A DNA stretch of 64,000 nucleotides from NCBI RefSeq assembly GCF_004210375.1, contig NC_134834.1, positions 145,361,009-145,425,008 of the forward strand. Reading direction: 5' to 3'. Under the pieces are notes generated by a model. That model was not told the DNA's origin and made no database searches. It saw only the letters and a program-made list of their open reading frames with translations. Position numbers and translations under genes: made by a program. This document shows, piece after piece, positions 24,710 to 35,700 of this stretch. The DNA comes from Tachypleus tridentatus. Lineage: Eukaryota; Arthropoda; Merostomata; Xiphosura; Limulidae. Positions within the stretch are counted from its first letter, which is position 1; the number at the start of each line of letters is the position of its first letter.

Positions 24710-25614
24710 TTAGGTTGTCCAGAAATATATGTCGTTTTTGAACTGCGAAGTTTGGAAAGTATGAAACAGTGTTGTAAAACATGGTTTAATCAAAATAAGC
24801 ACCATTTTACTTCAACACACTTTTGCGAATGTGTAACGATGCTGTTTATGCCCCTGCTGTAGAAATCAGAGTTTCCATGGCCAATGAACTCCCTGAAAGC
24901 TTTTTCTGCAGCTGTTTGGTTTTGAAAGCGTTTATTGCTAAATAAATTGTCAAAATGCTTGAAAAAATGAAAAATCTGTAGGGGAAAGGTATGGAAATAA
25001 AGTGGATGAGATAGAATCTTAATCCCAATTCATTTAATTTTTGGAGCGTCATCCTTGATAAGTCTCATAATGCCAATATTGTTGATCTTCAGTCAGCTCA
25101 TACGGAACCCACTTATTCAACTTTGTCTTTCCAATCGCACTCAGGTGGTTGGCAATGCTTGACTTGCTTGTGCCTAGCTTTTCTGCAAGCTCACATAATG
25201 TTGTGCAGAGGTCTGTTTTAACTGCTTCCCTTAATGTGTTTTCATTTAAGGACGGCTTCCTTCCACGACCTTCGTGGTCTTGAAGACTTTCCTCTCCATG
25301 TCGAAATCTTTGGAACCAACGCTGCACTGTACGTTCAGTAACAGAACCATGGCTGAATGCCTGGCTGATGTTCCGTGTAGTTTTGGTAGCTTTTCGTCCA
25401 ACTTTGAAGTTGTAGAGTAAATCAGACGAAAGTCCTTCTTGTCCATGCTGCCTTGGGGGTTGCGAAAATTACTCTAAGGAGAGTTGAAACAACAGACAAT
25501 TAAGATACCTTGTAAGCGACAAATGCTGGATTCAACTAACCAATGATAAGTTACTCAATATTCAGTTTCTCAATGTTATTGTGAGAATTCCGACATTTAT
25601 TTCTTGGCAATATA
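24710..25614 (-). mobile_element. Mariner-like transposon, internally deleted
   Basis: Imperfect terminal repeats (TTAGGTTGTCCAGAAATATA; TTATATTGCCAAGAAATAAA) bound the element. The minus strand encodes MDKKDFRLIY, then, after a frameshift, VQRWFQRFRHGEESLQDHEG, GRGRKPSLNE and NKWVPYELTEDQ, the mariner WVPHEL signature. The catalytic centre is deleted. The frame resumes with FHFFKHFDNLFSNKRFQNQT and SDFYSRGINSIVTHSQKCVE, the usual mariner C-terminus. Confidence 0.85.
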
Positions 25615-26877
25615 ATAATAAGCTGCATTTTTGTAAGGATTTATGTACATTATCTAAAATCATAATATAATTACTCTCATGTATACTTTTGTGGTTACGA
25701 GCTGGGTGGATTTGACCCACCCCTAGTAATGCATTATATCAAATGAAAACACTTTCTTGTAACTCACACTGAAACCAATATATTATCAATGAGTATTACT
25801 GTGTATAATTTCATAAAAATTTTTACCACACACTGTGATGAACGATTACGTCACATTCGTTTAATACATAATATGTAATACAATATACAATATCGTATAT
25901 TGGTGTTATTATTAATCTCTAAATTTACTTGTTCTTTTATGTGTGTTTCCAACTTTCTATTGGTCGAAACTACATACCTAACATAACGTCTTATATTTAC
26001 ATTTATATATCACACGAGTTATGTTATTCTATTGTTCTATACATTTTTGAAAAATTATGTTTCTAGATTTGAAAACTACTTTTAAAGCATCAGCTGCTGA
26101 TTCTGGCATGAAATTATTTCTGATTACCTAATGATAAACACTGTGAAGATCTAAACCTCTCATGATTAATTTAAATTAAAAGTTAGATGTAAATAATATG
26201 GGTTATCTGTACTGTGTTTGGAAAGCCCGCTAACGGCGACTTAATATTACTTAATTTTATATTTCTAGGTGAAATAAGTAATTTAGTATTGAGGTTTATT
26301 TAGATACAATTTCGATAGAATTTTCATTCATGAGGCTGGAGGTGTTAATTGTTATGCACTATTTAGAACAAAGGGGGGTTATTTTTTAATTTGTTAAACG
26401 TCACATACTTTGTTTTATTACAACGCAATTTGTTTTAAAGTCTTCTATAATATTTTATTTAATAGAAAAGGAGTAAATTTGTTTATTAAGTATATAGAGT
26501 GGTATTTACTTTTATCTCTGTAGATTTTGTGATCCTTTCATGACAAATACATGTTCCTTGTTTGTGTTGTTGCTTACCGCCACTTTTGAATTATAATTAC
26601 GATAAAAGTCCATTATAGGCTGGGGAAGAACCATTAGGCGTCTTTCACTTTTACACTGTAAAAATATGTTATTGTACGTCAATTATATTTATGTGTATAA
26701 GACTGAAATTTAATAACAATATTATTTTCAGTCAAATGTTGTATGTTATTAATTGGGTCATAACAATTTATTACTGTACTTAGATTTACTTAACCTAAAT
26801 CAGCCGCAAATTACCCATAAAAGTAATACGATAATAAGGTTGTATCGCATTTCAGAAAACAAAAGATTGTTTATTTT
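25615..26877. other. AT-rich, nothing recognised
   Basis: No coding or repeat signal on either strand. Confidence 0.5.
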
Positions 26878-27018
26878 TTAATATCGACCAAAGCTACTCA
26901 AGACCTATCCGATTAGCTGTTTCTAATTTTAAAGTGATAGACTAGACTGGAGGGAAGCTGGCCAATATCATCCACTGTCAACTCGTCGGTTACTGTTTTA
27001 CCAATGAAAAGTGAGATC
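26878..27018 (-). mobile_element. SINE type A, badly degraded
   Basis: The tail and body can be followed with many substitutions; the head is lost. Confidence 0.5.
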
Positions 27019-27216
27019 ATCGTTAGAACCGAGTGAGTAAGTTAGTAAAGTTTGACAGCTATGAACCTTTTCCTTCCAAACGTAATCTCATACTTTGCAT
27101 ACTAAATAAAACCTACAACCATATCTCTTCCTATCTGATCGTTCACAAAGGAATTTCTTTGATATAAAAGCATTCTCTTTCGCATCGGCTACTCCATGTA
27201 TTTCTTGGAGAAAATA

Positions 27217-27305
27217 ATTTATAACGCCCCCACGGCTGAAAGGGTGAACATGTTGGGCGTGACGGGGATTCGAATCCGCGATTACGAGTCGAGGGCCTTA
27301 ACCAC
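27217..27305 (-). mobile_element. SINE type A head fragment
   Basis: ACGCCCCCACGGCTGAAAGG and the B-box region on the minus strand; the body is absent. Confidence 0.75.
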
Positions 27306-27451
27306 CGTTTTACTTTATTTTGTGTTGAGGGTGTTTACCCGTTATTTGTTACAAATTATGTCATATTTCTGCTCTGTTTACTAGTCTGTTTGTTTTGTAC
27401 CTCAATATTGCTGAAGATAGAATTTTAAAGATTCCGAATTATTTAATAAAC

Positions 27452-27722
27452 CAGGCATGGCCAGGTGGCTAAGACACTTGACTTGTAACCTGAGGGTCTC
27501 GGGTTCAAATCGCCATCACACTAAACGTGGTCGCCCTTTCAGCGTGGGGCTTTATAATGTCATGATCAATCCCATTATTCATTGGTAAAAGAGTACCCCA
27601 AGAGTTGGCGGTGGATGGTGATGACTAACTGTCTTCCCTCTAATCTTACATTGCAAAATTAGAGACGGCTAGCATAGATAGCCCTCCTGTAGCTTTGTGC
27701 AAAATTCAAAAACAAACAAACA
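27452..27722 (+). mobile_element. SINE type A
   Basis: Complete, ending in CAAACAAACA directly against the Penelope-like element. Confidence 0.9.
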
Positions 27723-28195
27723 TTTCTAATCCGTGATGACGAGAAAACCCACTTGTAGAGAAAATTATATATTTAAAAACGGCTGGTATGGACAGACAAA
27801 GGGCGTGCTAAGATGTTGGATATATTTATTAATATAGGTATAAAGGTATTGGTTTTGTATTGGTTTATTTTGGGCTTGAGTTGTTGTATAAAAGTAAGGC
27901 TTCTTTAATTTTGCGTTTGTTTCTTTATTTAGTATTTGGGTATTTTCTATGGTTATGTTGTGTTTATTTGATTTGCAGTGTTCGAAAACGTATGAAGGTA
28001 ACTTTTCGTGTTATTTGAATCTGGTTTCCATTTTTCTACTTGTTTCTCCAATATAGAAGTCTTTGCGGTTATCACATTGTATTTTATAAATAATGTTGGT
28101 GTTGTGTTTGTCGGTGTAGATTTTACACAGCATAGACCTTAGTTTTATGCCTGGTTTTTGAATAAATTTGGTATTAACGTGGACGGGTACAATCA
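27723..28195 (-). mobile_element. Penelope-like element, 5'-truncated, minus copy
   Basis: The minus strand encodes the GIY-YIG endonuclease segment of Penelope-like elements: KLRSMLCKIYTDKHNTNIIY, then KIQCDNRKDFYIGETSRKME. The 3' region ends in CCAGCCGTTTTTAAATATAT, as does the neighbouring plus copy, but lacks the hammerhead-like segment. It is joined head-to-head to the plus-strand copy at about 28195. Confidence 0.8.
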
Positions 28196-29160
28196 AATAC
28201 CATTTCTTAACCTCAAAATTACAAGAACCGACACATATTTTAAAACAGGAATCCACCAAAAAATCACCCATACTGGACTATACATTCCTTGGAACTCAGC
28301 ACATGAAACAAAAAAAACCTCAACATACTAAAAAAACCAAATAAACACAGCCATAAAACTATGCTTACCAGATAAAATTAACGACGAATTAGACAACATA
28401 AAACAATACTTCATCAACATCAACAAGTTTCCTCCACAAACCGTAGAAAACATTTTACGCACACATCTAGACAAAACACAAAATCAACTAACAAAAGTAA
28501 ATATACCCCGCGATTTAAAAAAATCACGAAACCATATATGGCTGAATACCATATACTCCCTACATCAGCAGAAAAATAACCAACATTTGGCAAAACCTAA
28601 CAACAAAATATGACATCCCAGTTAATACCAAATTTATTTAAAAACCAGGCACAAAACTTAGGTCTATACTATGTAAAAACTACACTGACAAACACCACAC
28701 CAACATTATTTATAAAACACAATGTGATAACTGCCACGACTTCTATATTGGAGAAACAAGTAGAAAAATGAAAACCAGATTCAAAGAACACAAAAAGTCA
28801 CCTTCACACGTTTACGAACACTGCAAATCAAATAAACACAACATAACCATGGAAAACACTCAAATACTAAATAAAGAAACAAACGCAAAATTAAAGAAGC
28901 CTTACTTATACAACAACTCAAGCCCAAAACAAACCAATACAAAGGTACACCTTTATACCTATATTAATAAATATATCCTACATCTAAGCACGGCCTCTAC
29001 ATTCCTACATTCGATTACATAACCGCCTTCAACTACCGGTCAGTAACCCTTTCTTTCTTTGTCAACCTGACGATGACCGAGGAAGGTCGAAACGTTGTTC
29101 GCTCCTCTATTAGTGCCTTCTCTACTCATACCAGCCGTTTTTTAAACATATAGACAAATA
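28196..29160 (+). mobile_element. Penelope-like element, 5'-truncated, plus copy
   Basis: The frames give, in order, the end of a Penelope reverse transcriptase (ITHTGLYIPWNSAHETKK; IKLCLPDKINDELDNIKQYF in a shifted frame), a linker, and the GIY-YIG endonuclease: NIIYKTQCDNCHDFYIGETS, then RFKEHKKSPSHVYEHCKSNK. The 3' end carries a hammerhead-like motif (29067-29092) and CCAGCCGTTTTT. Stops and frameshifts are present. In intact elements this protein makes and inserts cDNA by target-primed reverse transcription. Confidence 0.8.
29055..29100 (+). ncRNA. Hammerhead-ribozyme-like motif in Penelope 3' region
   Basis: CTGACGA (29067-29073) fits the CUGANGA core. It is followed by a GACC/GGTC stem with a six-base loop (29075-29088) and GAAA (29089-29092). 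Hammerhead motifs are known in Penelope-like terminal repeats. One extra unpaired T (29074) precedes the stem, and helix III would be minimal, so activity is doubtful. Confidence 0.4.
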
Positions 29161-29377
29161 ATTAATAAATGCGTAATTAAGTTCGTGTTTTACTTTATTC
29201 TTAAAATCTGTCTTTTTAAGAATTACAGTGGTTTTAAAATAAAAAAAATATTTAATAATACTCATCAATCACTTAAGACTTGTCTTAATATGGAAGAATT
29301 GTTAAAAATAGAGAAAAATTAGCAAAAACGTATGTTAATACCTGATAAAGACAATATAATAGTTCATCTAAATATAG

Positions 29378-29660
29378 GGCCTGGCATGGCCTAGCGCGTT
29401 AAGGCGTGCACTTCGTAATTTGAGGGTCGCGGGTTCGCGCCCGATTCGCGCCAAAACATGCTCGCCCTCCCAGCCGTGGGGGCGTTATAGTGTGACGGTC
29501 AATCCTACTTTTCGTTGGTAAAAGAGTAGCCCAAGAGTTGGCGGTGGGTGGTGATGACTAGCTGCCTTCCCTCTAGTCTTACACTGCTGAATTAGGGACG
29601 GCTAGCACAGAGAGCCCTCGAGTAGCTTTGTGCGAAATTCCAAAACAAACAAACAAAATC
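29378..29660 (+). mobile_element. SINE type A, variant head
   Basis: The head reads GGCCTAGCGCGTTAAGGCGT in place of GGCCAGGTGGTTAAGGC. Little diverged, with short TAAATATA flanks. Confidence 0.93.
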
Positions 29661-29749
29661 ATATAAATATAACTTATTTCTAATGCTAATATTCAAAGTG
29701 ATTATACCAAGTTCACTAAATCAAGGGGGAGGGAAAAGAAGAGAGAGTT

Positions 29750-29900
29750 CGTTTTGAATTTCGCACAAAACTACACGAGGGCTATCTGCGCTAGCCGTCC
29801 CTAATTTAGCAGTGTAAGACAACAGGAAAGGCAGATAGTCATCACCACCCAATGCCAATTCTTGAGCCATTCTTTTACTAACGAAGAGTGGGATTGATTT
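29750..29900 (-). mobile_element. SINE type A, head missing
   Basis: Tail and body only; it stops at GAGTGGGATTGAT. Confidence 0.85.
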
Positions 29901-29969
29901 CTAATATTACTACACATAATCTTAAACTAGTCAATTTTTTCTATTGAATATTTAATGCATCGTATTGCT

Positions 29970-30185
29970 CCAAATCAACGCCCCTAGGAGCATTTCAAAC
30001 TGGAAAAGTGAGGGCGCTCATTTTAGTATTTGTACAGTTCCGGGTTTTATTTTTCGTACGTAATTTGTTTGCTTCAATGCTAGTGTGTATGTGTGTTTTG
30101 GTTTGTTTTCCTTTTTTGTTCAAACCAAAATTACGACGACAAAAGTGGATTATGTGTTGGTTTACTATTGCTGTCACATAAAGTA
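29970..30185. mobile_element. Decayed relative of the 12809 MITE
   Basis: It shares AACGCCCCTAGGAGCATTTC, the nested GGGCG arm, the TTCCGGGTT/TTCCAGATT block and the GCTGTCACATAA block with 12809-13055, in the same order. The outer TIRs have decayed. Confidence 0.5.
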
Positions 30186-30223
30186 TGTCACACGGATTTA
30201 ACCGCTAAAAACCTGGTTTCGTA

Positions 30224-30287
30224 TTGGTGGGTAGAGCACAGACAGCTCAATGTGTAGTTTTGTGCTTAATTCTAAACAAACAAAATC
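30224..30287 (+). mobile_element. SINE type B tail fragment
   Basis: GGTGGGTAGAGCACAGACAG ... TAGTTTTGTGCTTAATTC matches the 3' half of the copy at 56268. Confidence 0.7.
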
Positions 30288-30381
30288 GTTTTCAGAAACC
30301 ATTTTCTATTTTTAATAATATATTTATTCAAACTGAAAATATTACCAGTGCCGCCACTTGTTAATTTGTTTCTTTGCCTCC

Positions 30382-30629
30382 GGGCCAGGCATGGCCTAGC
30401 GCGTAAGGCGTGCGACTCGTAATCCGAGGGTCGCGGGTTCGCGCCAAACATGCTCGCCCTCCCAGCCGTGGGGGCGTTATAATGTGACGTTCAATCCCAC
30501 TATTCGTTGGTAAAGAGTTGGCGGTGATGACTAGCTGGCTTCCCTCTAGTCTTACACTGCTAAATTAGGGACGACTAGCACATATAGCCCTCGAGTATGC
30601 GAAATTCCAAAATAAAACAAACAAACAAA
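30382..30629 (+). mobile_element. SINE type A, variant head
   Basis: Same GGCCTAGCGCG head as the copy at 29378. The target duplication TTCTTTGCCTCC is perfect (30370-30381 and 30630-30641). Confidence 0.95.
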
Positions 30630-31465
30630 TTCTTTGCCTCCAGGAAAAACAATAATTAATAAAACGGTCCGTGGAGTTTTAAACCTATAAAGTATCGAAG
30701 GTTTGTTGTCATCTTTCCAGGATTTCAACATATCAGTTATTTTCTAAATAAAGGTGGTTTTAAATTGGCCTGTATCACAAAAACACATATTAAAGGTTTA
30801 TATTTTTATTTTAACAGCTCGATTACCGATTCATTTCAGGTACATTTTGTCGAATAATTCATCGTGCCTCTCAAATAATCAGCACATAAAGAATATTCTA
30901 GTAATGACGTAAATATTATTAAAATTTCTTTTTGTTACAGTTGGTTTTCAATTTGAAGTATGTTTTGTAATTATTTGAATAAAGTCAACGCAAAACAAAA
31001 TATAATTTTCCAAAACAAACAATAAATATAACGTTAGTATATATATACACGGAAATGTGTATTTGATTTGATAAACCATATGCATTAGCGTTTTTTATGA
31101 AACCTGTTTATACATTAATATAAGTGTAATTCTCAAACCTAGAAATAAAATACATTTCGTCTTGGATGTAAGGATATAATTTCGTATTTAAAAACATCTG
31201 GTATGAAATGTATACATGAACGTCTGAAATTCCAAGTGCATTGTTTCACCACTAGATGGCTAGAAACAAGCGTAAGAGAAAAAAATTTAGTAATGAATAA
31301 TTAATATAATATAAGGCGGTGATTGTGATAGAGTTAAGAATCATAGTATGTTTAAGATTAGCGCCAGAGGGTGTAATGGAAGAATTTGCCTATAAAATAT
31401 ATCATACTAATTACTAATCTTGAACCAGAAATAATAAGATGGTTTGTGATAGTCGAAGTATTAGT

Positions 31466-31733
31466 TTGTTTAAAATTTCGCGCAAAGCTACAAGAGGGCT
31501 ATCTGCGCTAGCCGTTCCTAATTTAGTAGTGTAAGACTAGAGGAGAGGCAGCTAGTCATCATCACCCATCGCCAACTCTTGGGCTACTCTTTTACCAACG
31601 AATAATGGTATTGACCGTCACATTATAACGCTCCCACGACTGAAAGGGCGAGCATGTTTGGTGTGACGGGGATTCGAATGCGTGACCCTCGGATTACGAG
31701 TCCAGTGCTTTAATCACCTGGCCATGCTACGCC
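31466..31733 (-). mobile_element. SINE type A
   Basis: Complete copy with a recognisable B box. Confidence 0.92.
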
Positions 31734-32144
31734 CAAAGTAATAGTAAAACGTAGTTAAACACATAAGGAACCACATTACAGGAACTACTAGTTTCATTTC
31801 TAAATGTCTGACAACATTCACTAGTTAACACAAAGCATGTTTATCAATAATAAAGACTAGCTTACTGAAATTTAGGTTATACACAGTTAACATTTATAAC
31901 TTTCATCTTAATATAATTTTTCTCTAAACAATTTTATAAGTTGAATTTTGTGTACATGTATTTAAGGTTAACTGGTATAATTCTTTTCAATAAAGCTTCC
32001 ACAGTAGAAGTCAGCTTTTTCTTTCAAATCATATTTCATTCTTTTGTCAGAATATTTTTCACTTTTAAAAAATTTAAAATATCAGTGAAACAGTATTTCT
32101 TTAAAGAAAAATACAGTCCACAACAAGGGATATATAAATTATAT

Positions 32145-32150
32145 TTTATT
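32145..32150 (-). terminator. Candidate poly(A) signal of OTUD3
   Basis: AATAAA on the minus strand, about 430 nt after the OTUD3 stop. It is the first canonical hexamer I find downstream. The cleavage site cannot be placed from sequence alone. Confidence 0.45.
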
Positions 32151-32578
32151 ATAATTCTAAACTTTATCACTTAAATCTCACAAAATAAAACATAATGGAA
32201 GAAGAAACTTTGAGTGAAGAGGATATTTAATACACTACTTCTTCATAACATACTGACAAATATAAAAGGTGCCCCCATTACTGGTGGCATGTCAACTTGT
32301 GGTAGTTTCCATTACAACTAAATAACTCGAGCTGTATAAGGATTACTACTTTTTCTATGACTATTCATTAGAATTTATCTAGTATTTCATTTCTTTGTTA
32401 TTGAGGCCTCTGAACCTATTATCATTTCTGAAGAAAATGTAAAGACAAGTAAACTGTATACATTCTAGGGTTACAGATCCAGCACTGAACTGTACAATGC
32501 TATTTACAATGAAATCAATAAATAAATTTTATACAAAACAACTTTTAGGCCAAAACATAGTTTAATACAGAAAAGCTG

Positions 32579-32740
32579 TCATAAATTAAGGCGACCTAAA
32601 TCTTTTACTACTACAGTTTCCATCTCATTGTCATTATCATCGAGTTCGACCCGACTATTCTTGTTACGCTTTTTGTCTTGGCTTGCTTGTTTTCTTTCTT
32701 TTCTCTTCAGCTCCTGACGCTGTTTGTTGGACACTTGCTT
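32579..32740 (-). CDS. OTUD3: OTUD3 coding exon 8, terminal
   Basis: The acceptor TTTGTTTCAG ends at 32741. The exon is 162 nt including the TGA stop at 32579-32581. It encodes a Lys/Arg/Gln-rich tail ([18 protein letters not shown]) and ends [11 protein letters not shown], like the end of vertebrate OTUD3. Confidence 0.9.
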   Translation of the reverse strand, partial: KQVSNKQRQELKRKERKQASQDKKRNKNSRVELDDNDNEMETVVVKDLGRLNL

Positions 32741-35700
32741 CTGAAACAAAATCACAGCATGCTCAAAAAATAAAACACTGCAATATATGCACTTTTAAGG
32801 GCCTTTTATTTTTTAATCTCATTTTCACACACTGTAAACCTTTATTTTTATCCATCAATAAAACCTTTAATTCCTAATTATTTAGGACACTGAGATGAAA
32901 TTTTAGCATAATTCTTTAAAGACAATCATGGTGAAACTTCACAGTTACATATTTAATATCATACTATTGACACTTAACTGAAATTTAACTTCACAGTTAC
33001 ATATTTAATATCATACTATTGACATTTAACTGAAATGCACTTGTGAGGCTTACAGAATTATGACTAGAAGTCAAAATCAAAACTTACAAAGTAATAATAC
33101 ACACAATGCTGTAAAATACAGCATTTATTAAGCGATAAACTACGAACTATAATAAATATCTTTGGAAACATGAAAACAATTTATTCATTTAGCTTTAAGT
33201 ACAGAAGTTACCAGGACCTAAAATAATCTTACATTCAATTTCATTTATTTTTCTCAGTGTTTCCATTTTTGTGAGTCTTGCACACAGACACATACACACT
33301 TACAGATAACAGTTTTGTGGGATATTTGTGGTCAAGCAGATGCTTTAAAGCATATTGGATTAGGTTATGTACCACTCATAGTTTAAAAAGCTATGGGGAT
33401 CATGATAGCTAAAACTAAATAGCAAAATGCTAGTATAATACTTTTAAAATTCTTAAACAATGATTAAAAATTATACTAAAACAGTCAACAATGGAGGGAT
33501 GGTCTATATAGCAGTACATAAAGCAACTACAAGTGTGACATTAATCAACTTTTACAACATCAATATAATTATGATAAACATAATTAAATATATGGAATAA
33601 ACAAATGTGACCAATTCTAAGAACTTTACTTGCTATTTTTAAGTTACAGATTAATTAAGACAAACAATGTGTTGAAACCAAATACTATGAAAGATATTGG
33701 CCTGACCAGTTTTTGTCTAGGTGACGTTCTAGGCTGCTGAAGTTTAGGCTTAACACCACTTTCAACAAACTGGCTTTTTGAAGGGGTTCGAGATTCTAGC
33801 GACGTTAATAATTCTTCCCCAAATATTCTTGTCCCTGTTCCATCTGGGCCCCATAAGCACTTATCAGGTACATGTTCTAGAAATGGGAAAACCATCTTGT
33901 TGGAGAGGTTAACAAATAAAACCATTCTTCTAACATTAAGAGGAGTTTTCAACCCTCTTGAAGTCAACAGTTAGTGCTTATAGAGTTTATTATTATTATT
34001 ACCACACTATATTTCATCAACTAGTTCTTGTTTACAATCAAATTCTGACATAAATAAACCTTTACTGCTAAAGAGAATATACTTATGTTTATTAAGATCC
34101 TGTAATCTGAAAGCAAGATGAATCCTAAAGAGGATAGTTTATTATCAAAAAACATTTTGAATCACTATAAAACCATGAAACCATATCAGAAGTATTTTAA
34201 CCAAAATCCAGTTATTTTTAAATTCTCAGGAAGGTTAATTTTAAACTTTTTAAGTGAAAGTAACTGATGTCTAATTTTTTTCTTCTTCCTGAAGTTAAAA
34301 TATATCAACTTCTGATGAAGTTATTAATCTGGAGATCTGAAAGGTTTTATGGATTACATTAATTTGCAGCCTGCACTTAAGGCATTTTATTTCAAATATC
34401 TGAAAGTAATATAATACAAGAGATGTTTTCATTGTCATTAAAGAATCAATCCTAAAGTCCTTTATAAATTTATAACAAACTATCTTAGAATTCACTTTTA
34501 TCCTCTCTAATCAATGTTACAAGTAGCAACATACACATAACATTTCAGCCATATTAAATAAACTGGTATAACAACATGTAACTTAGTTTATTTAGTAGTA
34601 AATTAATTCAAAACATCTGTTAGTTTATTTAATACTAATTGACTTTAAACTGAGAATCAACTCTACAGTAATTGACAAACACTAAAACAGCTCACTATTT
34701 TAGTATTAGTATTTTAGAATAATGTATTGTGCTTATTTTTACAGAGAAAGATTCATTTGAAACTAGTTCCTGTCATATTTATGTCATGATTTTGGTAAAA
34801 GTCCACTGCTTTTCACAAAGTATTTACGTATAAAAGACCTGTTTTCAATGTTAAACTATCAACAGACACTTGGATATGGCCAAACTTCTCAGCTAAAAGT
34901 GAAAGGTTGGTAGTGTGAAAGTTGCGAGAATAGCAAACACTGTGGACATAATCATGAGAAATGTTCATGTTGAAGTTAAACAACCAGACAGAAAGAGGTT
35001 GTCCAAAAACCATAGCAGCTAAACAAAATAGTTTTTTTTCATTCAGAATTTTTAGTGCATACTGGAAGAATTTAGAAATTTACATGTTAGAAAAAATAAC
35101 CTCTGACCTCCAGATAATTTAAACGTGTTTTATTTCAGCCTATAAGATTGTTGGAGGTGCTTTTAACAATGTGTAGAATATCATCATTGTTTCATGAAAT
35201 GTTCTAGTATTATGGAATTTCAAAAATTATTTAACAAGTTAACATGTATTCTCCTATTAACCAGTGTTTGTAGAAGCCACAATGAAGTCATAACAGTTAA
35301 ATGTAGGTTGAATTTTTTTTTAAATGATTAAATAACTTTGCAATCAAAATAGTGTAATACAATCGTCAAACAAACAAACAGTAAGTAAAAGATAATTTGT
35401 TACCACTTTCATTGTCTTAGGTCTTTCAGTACAGATATGTTTGATCAGATCTCAGCCAATAGAAAAACGTTTATTGGTGTTTCTAGTAAAAAAAACAGAT
35501 ACCCTACATATCATAAACACATTGAAAACCTTAGAATTCAAGTTCAGAATAGAATTACCCTAAATAAAAGTAGCTTTCCTTTTGGAAGACTCTATCAACA
35601 CAAAAATAACACAGTGGGAGTTTCAGTACATTTTTCAAAGAAAAGGGCATGAAAACTTAAAATTAGACATTAGTCTAATTGATTTTCTATTATTTAAAAT

